Shown in pieces: positions 8,636-16,447 of a DNA stretch of 64,000 nucleotides (within the stretch, counting starts at the first letter, position 1; each line of letters opens with the position of its first letter). The position numbers and the translations under genes were made by a program. The stretch comes from Lachnospiraceae bacterium GAM79 (GTDB lineage Bacteria; Bacillota; Clostridia; Lachnospirales; Lachnospiraceae), in NCBI GenBank assembly GCA_003584705.1, contig AP018536.1:2418001-2482000 (forward strand), in the 5' to 3' direction. Below the pieces are notes generated by a model that was not told where the DNA came from, made no database searches, and saw only the letters and a list, made by a program, of their open reading frames with translations.

Positions 8636-9061
8636 TTAAAAGTCAAGCCGCATCTTAGATAAGTTTGCCCAAACACCAATGATGTCAGAAGATGTAAAAT
8701 AATAAAAATCAGAAGTTTCAGATTGTAGGTATCCCTTTTTTGTTGCAATACCAATGTAAACAAGTTCGTAATTCGTCCCATCTGAAAGATCAAACACGAA
8801 TTTTATTGTACTACCGTCGTTAGTAGAATCTGAATTTGCATCTTTCACAGGCAGCTCAGAAAAAAACGTATATAGGTAGTCAATATCCGCTTCTTCTGTT
8901 AGCGTTTTTTCCTTGGTGTCTGCCTCTGAGTTAGAATAGTACGTTTCAATTTTCACAACATCTGATGCAGAAAAAGGAAAAACAATATATTCTTTCTTTC
9001 CACAACCAGAAATTCCAAATATAATTGCCATTGCGAGAAAAAATGTAAAGACTTTCTTCAT
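8636..9061 (-). CDS. Small lipoprotein of unknown function
   Basis: 141 aa with a lipoprotein signal: MKK, a hydrophobic core (FTFFLAMAIIFGI) and a lipobox ISGC, with the Cys at residue 20 as the anchored residue. The mature domain is acidic, with several short beta-like stretches (TIKFVFDLSDGTNYELVYIG). No family recognised. GAAAGGTTAAG precedes the ATG. A structured leader region lies upstream (9062-9254). Confidence 0.75.
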   Translation of the reverse strand: MKKVFTFFLAMAIIFGISGCGKKEYIVFPFSASDVVKIETYYSNSEADTKEKTLTEEADIDYLYTFFSELPVKDANSDSTNDGSTIKFVFDLSDGTNYELVYIGIATKKGYLQSETSDFYYFTSSDIIGVWANLSKMRLDF

Positions 9062-9254
9062 ACTTAACCTTTCACTTAATTATCTGAAAACATCCTGCTT
9101 TGTCTTTCCTAAATATGCGCATAGCAATATTTCATGTATAAACTATGCGCCTATCCTGCTGATTTTAAGTCGCAGCCTCCATAGTGGGCAGGAGAAATAA
9201 GCAGCCCCGCGCATAATCCTATGCAGAGTAGTAACCTGTGTCATCGCTTATTTC
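9062..9254 (-). other. Structured leader-like region with a short ORF
   Basis: On the minus strand this region begins with GGAGGTG at the IS110 edge, followed by an ATG at 9244 opening a 33-codon ORF to 9143 (MTQVTTLHRIMRGAAYFSC start). Further on, GCGCATA (9117-9123) and TATGCGC (9144-9150) can pair. The layout (ribosome site, short ORF, hairpin, then the lipoprotein start at 9061) resembles an attenuation leader, but its promoter has been displaced by the IS110 insertion. Confidence 0.35.
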
Positions 9255-9631
9255 ACCTCCTGGTATGATGTAGTCATAGACCAATAGCAGTCTTCTACAT
9301 CATTATTTAATCTATATCAAGGTTGGTAGGAGGATTCTCCTCTGATTTCATTCCAACCAAAGATACGTGTATAAGTTACATGTTTTTAGTATAATTATTC
9401 ACTCCTAGACTTCGTCTGTTACATAAGGTATTATATTCCATTGAATAGGGAAAAGGACGTTCGCCTCCTAGGGAGCTGGCTTATGTCCAGCAATACCCGT
9501 AACTTTAGACAGTCATTCCATCAATGAAAATTTATGTTTTAGGCTGGTTGGGAGCAATTAAGCTATACCCGTATCACGTGCCAGGTAGTGTATTCATTGT
9601 TTTTATGGAACCCTATCGGAAGGAGCTTACA
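9255..9631 (+). ncRNA. Candidate bridge RNA region of IS110 copy A
   Basis: IS110-family elements encode a bridge RNA in the non-coding end next to the transposase gene. This 377-base left end is unusually structured. ATGATGTAG (9265-9273) pairs perfectly with CTACATCAT (9295-9303) around a 21-base loop. GGTTGG (9321-9326) pairs with CCAACC (9353-9358) and encloses AGGAG-gatt-CTCCT. A GGGAGCTGGC...CCAGC pair follows near 9470-9493. The exact RNA ends are not determinable here. Confidence 0.5.
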
Positions 9632-10924
9632 ATGTACAACAAAAACTATATTTCCGTCGGTATCGATGTCGGTTCTGCCTTTAGTTTCATGACCATCGTT
9701 GCACCTGACGGCTCTGTAATCCAAAAACCTTTTAAAATTACACACAATAAACCGGATTCTCTGGAAAAGGCCGTTTCTGCCATAAAAAAAGCAGAAGAGC
9801 TACATTCCTTAGAAAGTCGCACCTTTCTGGAATCCACTGGGATCTATCACTTCCCGCTCTTCTGCTACCTTGTTGATTGTGGTTTTCACGTCTCCATAAT
9901 CAATCCTATTATTACACATTCTGCGAATAATACAAGTATCAGAAAAGTAAAAAATGATAAAGTTGATTCCATTGGTATTGCAAAGCTGGGATTATCCGGT
10001 GATATCCCTGTATCTCAATTCCCAGCAAAGCTGGTCCTTGAGATTCGATCCCTTACACGCAAGTATTATGATCTGACCGATGAACGGTCTGCTCACATCA
10101 ACAAACTTAAGGGCGATCTGCATACCGTTTTTCCACAGTATCTGGACATCTTTTGTGATGTCACTGGCAAAACATCTACCATGATTCTCCGTCAGTATGG
10201 TACTCCGGATAAAATACTCCGTGGTCATAAAAAGACCATGATTGAAAAAATATCAAAAGCCTCAAGAAAAGGACTTTCAAAAGCTGCCGAGCGCTATGAA
10301 AAGCTCTGTGCCGCCGCAACAGCCGCAAAAACTTTCGGATGCCAGATTGATAGTATCTATTTCAACATCTCTCTGACTCTTGACCTTATCGAGAAGCTTG
10401 ACTCTGCCTTGGATTCTATTTTGCAGCGGATCCATCAGCTGGTAACGTTCAATAAATCCGAAAAGTTTATCCAGCAGATTAAATGGCTTGATACCATTAA
10501 AGGGGTTGGATTTCTTACTGCTGTGACCATCATGTGCGAAATCGGTGATTTTTCAGCATTCCGCAATCCAAAACAGTTATTCGCTTACTTCGGACTTGAT
10601 CCGGAAGTAAATCAGTCTGGTAAGTTCGTTGGCACTGAAATGCATATGACCAAACGAGGCTCCAGAATCGCCCGCCGCGCTGTCTTCGCAGTAGCACTGG
10701 CATCCATACGCACTAAACGCAATGGAGAAGGCATTAACCCATATCTTCGTGAATACTATGAGAAGAAATCCGGGCAAAAACCAAAGATGGTAGCTCTTGG
10801 TGCAGTAATGCACAAAGTGTGCAACATCATCTTTGCTGTTCTTCGTGATGAGAAAGAATTCGAATTACGGTCTCCCGAAGAACACTGCAGGCAGTATCAA
10901 CGTCCTGCTTTACAGGCTGCATAA
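9632..10924 (+). CDS. IS110-family DEDD-Ser transposase (copy A)
   Basis: 430 aa from the ATG at 9632, chosen because GGAAGGAGC precedes it; a longer frame from 9524 runs through the non-coding left end and is not convincing. The N-terminal RuvC-like DEDD domain begins ISVGIDVGSAFSFM and includes the ESTGIYH segment. The C-terminal transposase_20 domain has TIKGVGFLTAVTIMCEIGD and the catalytic-serine region MTKRGSRIARRAVF. Length and both domains are complete, so the enzyme is probably active, consistent with two identical copies. Confidence 0.92.
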   Translation: MYNKNYISVGIDVGSAFSFMTIVAPDGSVIQKPFKITHNKPDSLEKAVSAIKKAEELHSLESRTFLESTGIYHFPLFCYLVDCGFHVSIINPIITHSANNTSIRKVKNDKVDSIGIAKLGLSGDIPVSQFPAKLVLEIRSLTRKYYDLTDERSAHINKLKGDLHTVFPQYLDIFCDVTGKTSTMILRQYGTPDKILRGHKKTMIEKISKASRKGLSKAAERYEKLCAAATAAKTFGCQIDSIYFNISLTLDLIEKLDSALDSILQRIHQLVTFNKSEKFIQQIKWLDTIKGVGFLTAVTIMCEIGDFSAFRNPKQLFAYFGLDPEVNQSGKFVGTEMHMTKRGSRIARRAVFAVALASIRTKRNGEGINPYLREYYEKKSGQKPKMVALGAVMHKVCNIIFAVLRDEKEFELRSPEEHCRQYQRPALQAA

Positions 10925-11198
10925 ACATTCATCCTGTGCTGTATATAACCATCAACAAAGCGAAAATCCAAAGGATTTACGTTTATTAAAGTTACTCATT
11001 TTTAGGTTTCAATAATCAATAGAAAAAGTTCTATTTTTTATCATTTAGGGCTTGACTATAACTAGCTGGTCTGTCGTGTCCTTTTACTCATATAACGGTC
11101 AAGATCAAAAAAAGGGACAAACTTTTTTGAAATTATTTTTGATTATTTTTGATTCATACCTTGTTAATGGGTTGCCACTTTCCTGCGCAACATTCTTG

Positions 11199-11207
11199 TG
11201 GTATAAT
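11199..11207 (+). promoter_or_regulatory. Extended -10 promoter for the sigma factor gene
   Basis: TGGTATAAT is a perfect extended -10 element 104 bases upstream of the sigma factor ATG at 11311. No good -35 hexamer lies at 17 bases, which is tolerable for an extended -10 promoter. Confidence 0.6.
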
Positions 11208-11310
11208 TTGAAACAAGCAGACGCTGTAACGAATACCCATAATGTGCAAGAATAAATTTACTTGCTCACTTAGAATGGATGGCTGCAGGGCTATCCATGA
11301 GGAAACTTAT

Positions 11311-11844
11311 ATGATGATACTCCTATTTAGTGTTTTGAATGATGAACAACGTGCGCTGGTAGAGCGGATATTCCATGAGCATCATATCCACTTCCAGCGC
11401 ATTTCGTTTAATATTGTGAAGTCAGAGGAAGCCGCAGAGGATGTCGTGTCCACTGCATTTATAAAAATCATGGACAACATCGAAAAAATTTCTGATTTAC
11501 CCTGTCCCCAAATGACCGCTTTCTGCGTTACCATAGTGAAAAATGCTTCTATTGACGTACTACGTCAATTACAACAGAGTGTTCACATTGATTACTGGGA
11601 CAATATTTCGGACGAGGACACGGACGATATTGAAGATGAATGTATTCACAATGCAGATGTACATAGGCTGACTGAGGTAATAGATCAGCTTAATCCCGAT
11701 GATCGGCATTTTATCTATCTTCGCTATACGCTGGAAATGGGATATAGAGAGATTGGTGAATTGCTGAACATTTCGGAGGATGCCGCAAAAAAACGTGGGC
11801 AGCGGCTCGTCAAGAAGCTCCAAAAACTGTATGAGGAAAGGTGA
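11311..11844 (+). CDS. ECF-type RNA polymerase sigma factor
   Basis: 177 aa from the ATG at 11311 (GAGGAAAC upstream; an alternative ATG is the next codon). Region 2 is seen in AEDVVSTAFIKIMDNIEK and region 4 in LEMGYREIGELLNISEDAAK with the recognition helix KKRGQRLVKKL; the acidic linker (SDEDTDDIEDE) separates them. The stop codon is four bases before the next gene, which encodes a membrane anti-sigma candidate. The pair is isolated between two inverted IS110 copies, with no obvious effector gene of its own. Confidence 0.85.
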   Translation: MMILLFSVLNDEQRALVERIFHEHHIHFQRISFNIVKSEEAAEDVVSTAFIKIMDNIEKISDLPCPQMTAFCVTIVKNASIDVLRQLQQSVHIDYWDNISDEDTDDIEDECIHNADVHRLTEVIDQLNPDDRHFIYLRYTLEMGYREIGELLNISEDAAKKRGQRLVKKLQKLYEER

Positions 11845-11848
11845 CGAT

Positions 11849-12781
11849 ATGGATATGAATTGGCAAACCATGCTGCATGAAGCAGCAAATGCCAGCTTTG
11901 AAAAGGATATAGAAGTTCGCTCTGCCGCCGATAATGACGCCTACTCCTGTGTAGATTTACCGAAAGCAAAGATCCGAGAATTAAGCGAAAAGATTCTGCA
12001 CTTGCCGCATCAGGGAATTGTTCTATTATTTAGTAGATACTGCTTCCGGCTATCTCCCCAAGAAACTGAAAAGTTTTTCCAAATGAAAAATGCAAAGGGT
12101 CGCTTCCGCTTTTACCGTGAACTACTTTCTACAAGCATGGGGCTTAGCTCGGAGCAAGTGATTTCGGATGCTTCTCTCAATCGCGCCTGTAAAATTGCTA
12201 TGAAAGACTATTTACGCACGGAGCTAAAAGAGGATGCTGCTGTAAGTAGTACCGGAAAGAGCCGAACGCATATTGTGTTCAGACGGTTCGGCAAAGCTGT
12301 TGCAGTCGCAGCAATTACCATAACCCTGTTGTTCTCAACGGCTATGGTAACTAATGCAAAGATCAGGGAAAAAGTGATTGCGTGGATAGTCGAGACATTT
12401 GAAAAATACAGTATCTTTGAACTGCAAAGCGACGGGGAAAACACAAAGCCCGATTTGCAGAGCTATAAGCCTACCTATCTTCCCGACGGGGCGGAATTGA
12501 AGAATACGGTTGAACAGCCGGAAATGCTTGCCTATGAATATGCCATCAACGAATCGAGTTATTTTAATATTCTTCTTAGTAAATCAGATACAAGGATTTA
12601 CGCCGACGCAGAAAATACAGAAATTGAATCGTTTGACAAGGATGGTGTGATTGGCTACTACTTCAAGAAAGATGATTTGAATTATATTTGCTATGAGCGG
12701 GATGGCGATTTCTTTTCTATATATGGCTCTATTGATATGGACGAACTGATAAAAATTGCCGCTGGTATAACAACAGAATGA
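11849..12781 (+). CDS. Membrane anti-sigma factor candidate, DUF4367-like sensor domain
   Basis: 310 aa from the ATG at 11849, with the ribosome site GAGGAAAGG inside the end of the sigma gene. The cytoplasmic N-terminal half (to about residue 145) would bind the sigma factor. One membrane segment follows (VAVAAITITLLFSTAMV), then an extracellular domain with PTYLPDGAELKN and EYAINESSYFNILLS features, typical of the DUF4367 domain found in Firmicutes anti-sigma proteins. Membrane topology and gene order support control of the upstream ECF sigma factor by release. The trigger is unknown. Confidence 0.75.
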   Translation: MDMNWQTMLHEAANASFEKDIEVRSAADNDAYSCVDLPKAKIRELSEKILHLPHQGIVLLFSRYCFRLSPQETEKFFQMKNAKGRFRFYRELLSTSMGLSSEQVISDASLNRACKIAMKDYLRTELKEDAAVSSTGKSRTHIVFRRFGKAVAVAAITITLLFSTAMVTNAKIREKVIAWIVETFEKYSIFELQSDGENTKPDLQSYKPTYLPDGAELKNTVEQPEMLAYEYAINESSYFNILLSKSDTRIYADAENTEIESFDKDGVIGYYFKKDDLNYICYERDGDFFSIYGSIDMDELIKIAAGITTE

Positions 12782-12962
12782 TATACTCATCTTAGCTGAA
12801 CAAATCAAAATTTCAGACCAGCTAGTTATAGTCAAGCCCTAAATGATAAAAAATAGAACTTTTTCTATTGATTATTGAAACCTAAAAATGAGTAACTTTA
12901 ATAAACGTAAATCCTTTGGATTTTCGCTTTGTTGATGGTTATATACAGCACAGGATGAATGT

Positions 12963-14255
12963 TTATGCAGCCTGTAAAGCAGGACGTTGATACTGCCTGC
13001 AGTGTTCTTCGGGAGACCGTAATTCGAATTCTTTCTCATCACGAAGAACAGCAAAGATGATGTTGCACACTTTGTGCATTACTGCACCAAGAGCTACCAT
13101 CTTTGGTTTTTGCCCGGATTTCTTCTCATAGTATTCACGAAGATATGGGTTAATGCCTTCTCCATTGCGTTTAGTGCGTATGGATGCCAGTGCTACTGCG
13201 AAGACAGCGCGGCGGGCGATTCTGGAGCCTCGTTTGGTCATATGCATTTCAGTGCCAACGAACTTACCAGACTGATTTACTTCCGGATCAAGTCCGAAGT
13301 AAGCGAATAACTGTTTTGGATTGCGGAATGCTGAAAAATCACCGATTTCGCACATGATGGTCACAGCAGTAAGAAATCCAACCCCTTTAATGGTATCAAG
13401 CCATTTAATCTGCTGGATAAACTTTTCGGATTTATTGAACGTTACCAGCTGATGGATCCGCTGCAAAATAGAATCCAAGGCAGAGTCAAGCTTCTCGATA
13501 AGGTCAAGAGTCAGAGAGATGTTGAAATAGATACTATCAATCTGGCATCCGAAAGTTTTTGCGGCTGTTGCGGCGGCACAGAGCTTTTCATAGCGCTCGG
13601 CAGCTTTTGAAAGTCCTTTTCTTGAGGCTTTTGATATTTTTTCAATCATGGTCTTTTTATGACCACGGAGTATTTTATCCGGAGTACCATACTGACGGAG
13701 AATCATGGTAGATGTTTTGCCAGTGACATCACAAAAGATGTCCAGATACTGTGGAAAAACGGTATGCAGATCGCCCTTAAGTTTGTTGATGTGAGCAGAC
13801 CGTTCATCGGTCAGATCATAATACTTGCGTGTAAGGGATCGAATCTCAAGGACCAGCTTTGCTGGGAATTGAGATACAGGGATATCACCGGATAATCCCA
13901 GCTTTGCAATACCAATGGAATCAACTTTATCATTTTTTACTTTTCTGATACTTGTATTATTCGCAGAATGTGTAATAATAGGATTGATTATGGAGACGTG
14001 AAAACCACAATCAACAAGGTAGCAGAAGAGCGGGAAGTGATAGATCCCAGTGGATTCCAGAAAGGTGCGACTTTCTAAGGAATGTAGCTCTTCTGCTTTT
14101 TTTATGGCAGAAACGGCCTTTTCCAGAGAATCCGGTTTATTGTGTGTAATTTTAAAAGGTTTTTGGATTACAGAGCCGTCAGGTGCAACGATGGTCATGA
14201 AACTAAAGGCAGAACCGACATCGATACCGACGGAAATATAGTTTTTGTTGTACAT
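12963..14255 (-). CDS. IS110-family DEDD-Ser transposase (copy B)
   Basis: 430-aa transposase with the same amino-acid sequence as the copy at 9632-10924, including the DEDD start GIDVGSAFSF and the C-terminal serine region KRGSRIARRA. The start at 14255 mirrors the ribosome-site-supported start of copy A. The absence of differences points to a recent duplication or to gene conversion between the two copies. Confidence 0.92.
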   Translation of the reverse strand: MYNKNYISVGIDVGSAFSFMTIVAPDGSVIQKPFKITHNKPDSLEKAVSAIKKAEELHSLESRTFLESTGIYHFPLFCYLVDCGFHVSIINPIITHSANNTSIRKVKNDKVDSIGIAKLGLSGDIPVSQFPAKLVLEIRSLTRKYYDLTDERSAHINKLKGDLHTVFPQYLDIFCDVTGKTSTMILRQYGTPDKILRGHKKTMIEKISKASRKGLSKAAERYEKLCAAATAAKTFGCQIDSIYFNISLTLDLIEKLDSALDSILQRIHQLVTFNKSEKFIQQIKWLDTIKGVGFLTAVTIMCEIGDFSAFRNPKQLFAYFGLDPEVNQSGKFVGTEMHMTKRGSRIARRAVFAVALASIRTKRNGEGINPYLREYYEKKSGQKPKMVALGAVMHKVCNIIFAVLRDEKEFELRSPEEHCRQYQRPALQAA

Positions 14256-14632
14256 TGTAAGCTCCTTCCGATAGGGTTCCATAAAAACAATGAATACACT
14301 ACCTGGCACGTGATACGGGTATAGCTTAATTGCTCCCAACCAGCCTAAAACATAAATTTTCATTGATGGAATGACTGTCTAAAGTTACGGGTATTGCTGG
14401 ACATAAGCCAGCTCCCTAGGAGGCGAACGTCCTTTTCCCTATTCAATGGAATATAATACCTTATGTAACAGACGAAGTCTAGGAGTGAATAATTATACTA
14501 AAAACATGTAACTTATACACGTATCTTTGGTTGGAATGAAATCAGAGGAGAATCCTCCTACCAACCTTGATATAGATTAAATAATGATGTAGAAGACTGC
14601 TATTGGTCTATGACTACATCATACCAGGAGGT
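14256..14632 (-). ncRNA. Candidate bridge RNA region of IS110 copy B
   Basis: Identical inverse of 9255-9631, with the same ATGATGTAG/CTACATCAT and GGTTGG/CCAACC stems. Because the sequence is the same, both copies should have the same target and donor specificity. Confidence 0.5.
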
Positions 14633-14640
14633 ATAATAAA

Positions 14641-15246
14641 ATGTCAGACGTATATGAAAACTGTCCAGCTTTTGAAAATGATAAATTTCTACTGAGGTTT
14701 TCGCAACTTGATGATGCCGAGGATCTTGTAAGCGTGTATAGTGATAAAAATGCACTACCGTTTTTCAACAGCGATAATTGTCATGGAGATAATTTCTATT
14801 ATCCAAATGAAGATCGAATGAGACAAGCTATTAAGTTTTGGCTTAGTTCCTATTCATCCAAATGGTTTGTCAGGTGGACAATTATTGACAAAGAAAAGCA
14901 TGAAGCTATCGGCACGATTGAAGTGTTTCATCGTAGTGCAAACGACAACTTTAATCATGTGGGTGTTCTTAGACTTGATTTGAAAAGTGAATATGAAACT
15001 TCAGAAGAAATTTTTACAATTATGAATCTTATTGTACCACCTACATTTGATTTGTTTGAGTGCGAGGAAATAATTACAAAAGTTCCTGTTTATGCAGTTG
15101 AAAGAATTGAAGCAATGAAAAGAGTAGGATTTAAGAAGTCAACGAAGCTGTTGGTTGGGACAATGGACGGTTACGCTTATAAGGATTATTGGACAATTAA
15201 CAGAGGAGTATATATCCCTCTGGATGATTTGGAAGCAATCGAGTAG
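14641..15246 (+). CDS. GNAT-family N-acetyltransferase
   Basis: 201 aa. The N-terminal LLRFSQLDDAEDLVSVYSD and the central WTIIDKEKHEAIGTIEVFH are typical of the RimJ/RimL-like acetyltransferase fold, which transfers acetyl from acetyl-CoA to amines; VERIEAMKRVGFKKS corresponds to the late helix. The substrate cannot be predicted. The ribosome site GGAGGT is the very edge of IS110 copy B. The stop codon TAG (15244-15246) lies within the 3' end of the group II intron fragment on the other strand, so the original C-terminus may have differed. Confidence 0.75.
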   Translation: MSDVYENCPAFENDKFLLRFSQLDDAEDLVSVYSDKNALPFFNSDNCHGDNFYYPNEDRMRQAIKFWLSSYSSKWFVRWTIIDKEKHEAIGTIEVFHRSANDNFNHVGVLRLDLKSEYETSEEIFTIMNLIVPPTFDLFECEEIITKVPVYAVERIEAMKRVGFKKSTKLLVGTMDGYAYKDYWTINRGVYIPLDDLEAIE

Positions 15247-16447
15247 GAGGAATTTCTCCTAAATGAGAAATTCCGACCTCTCACACCACCGTGCGTACCG
15301 TTCGGTACACGGCGGTTCAATCAATTTAACAAGTAACACACCTTTCAGTATAGTAATCTAACATAGAAACTAATCCAAAACGGGTTAGTCTTTCTTTATT
15401 TATTGCAAAATTCATAACTCTTCGCTGACAAACATATGCTATTCGATTACCCGTATAGGCTGTAATCCTTGCTGTATCCTTATCTACTCCGAGTTTTATC
15501 AAGTTATTTATGCGGTTCTGCGGAGTTTTCCATTGTTTCCAAATGCACATGCGCAGTCTGCAACGAATTCTTGCGTCCATCTCTTTACAAAGTGTTTTCA
15601 TACTACCTATCTTGAAATAGTTAATCCACCCTCTGATAAGCTGATTGAGTTTCATCACTTTATAACTGTTGCTAACGCCCCAGCTACGGCACGTGAGCTC
15701 TTTCATTCTCTTCTTAAATTTCGCTACTGATTTTGCATGCGGTTTCGCCTTGTATTGATGTGCTCTTGTATCAAAGTAGAATCCAAATCCAAGGTATTTA
15801 AGTCCTTGTGGTCTGTCTACCTTACTCTTGGTCATGTTGACCTTAAGCCCCAGTTTCTCCTCAATGAATCGTGAAATATTTCTCATGACTCTGTTGGCAG
15901 ACATTTCACTTCCGACCATAATGATGCAGTCGTCCGCGTATCTTACAAAGTTAAGCCCACGCTTTTCCATTTCTTTATCGAGTTCATTCAGCATGATGTT
16001 TGCCAGTAACGGCGAGAGATTTCCTCCCTGGGGTGTTCCCACGATAGAGTCCTCATATTCATCATCAATCATGATTCCACTGACAAGGTACTTTCTTACG
16101 ATAGAGATAACATCTCCATCTTTAATAGTTCTGCCTATGATAGTCATGAGCTTATCATGATTTACTGTGTCAAAGAACTTTTCCAAGTCGATGTCTACAA
16201 TCCACTCATTACCGTCATTCATCATTTCAAGTGCTGTTAGAATTGCTTGTTGTGCACATCTGTTCGGTCTGAATCCATAACTGTGGTCATGGAACTGTTC
16301 CTCATAGATTGGCGTTAATACCTGTGCAATGGCTTGTTGTACAAATCTGTCTGTCACTGTTGGTACTCCCAGGTTTCTGACACCGCCATCAGGCTTTGGT
16401 ATCTCCACTCTTCGTACTGGCTGAGGTTTATATTTTCTCGCCCTCAA
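15243..16447 (-). mobile_element. 3' part of a group II intron
   Basis: The minus strand carries the reverse transcriptase gene followed by the intron 3' end. Domain V is visible at about 15277-15318 (GAACCGCCGTGTACC...GGTACGCACGGTGG, a hairpin with the usual AGC-like base region) and domain VI at about 15247-15274 (AATTTCTCATTTAGGAGAAATT). The likely 3' splice edge is CCTCCTAC at about 15243. Everything upstream of reverse transcriptase motif RT0/1, including domains I to III, is missing, so it cannot splice. Confidence 0.75.
15326..16447 (-). pseudogene. Group II intron reverse transcriptase/maturase, N-terminally truncated
   Basis: 373 residues starting at YKPQPVRRVEIPKPDGG, which in complete proteins follows about 60-70 further residues. 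RT motifs are intact: IVDIDLEKFFDTVNHDKL, GTPQGGNLSPLLANIML, and the catalytic FVRYADDCIIM with YADD. A maturase domain follows (LNQLIRGWINYFKIGSM). The frame has no internal stop, but there is no natural start, and the 5' junction is fused to the end of the chemoreceptor gene. The catalytic polymerase core could fold; expression is doubtful. Confidence 0.8.

Larger units (their letters stand above)
9255..11073 (+). mobile_element. IS110-family insertion sequence, copy A
   Basis: This 1,819-bp segment is identical, wherever I compared it, to the reverse complement of 12814-14632. It contains one DEDD-Ser transposase gene with a 377-bp non-coding left end and a 149-bp right end, and it lacks terminal inverted repeats, as expected for IS110. 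The outermost shared bases (ACCTCC at the left, GGTCTG at the right) may be partly target sequence, so the exact tips cannot be fixed from two copies. Confidence 0.9.
12814..14632 (-). mobile_element. IS110-family insertion sequence, copy B (inverted)
   Basis: Exact inverse of copy A as far as I compared (each position p in copy A corresponds to 23887-p). The left end of this copy finishes at GGAGGT (14627-14632), which now serves as the ribosome site of the GNAT gene at 14641. The two arms could form a very large inverted repeat, and recombination between them would invert the sigma/anti-sigma segment. Confidence 0.9.

Noticed and set aside
9524..9631. A 36-residue N-terminal extension of the IS110 transposase
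   Set aside because: The ATG at 9632 has GGAAGGAGC and begins directly before the DEDD domain; the extension lies in the structured left end.
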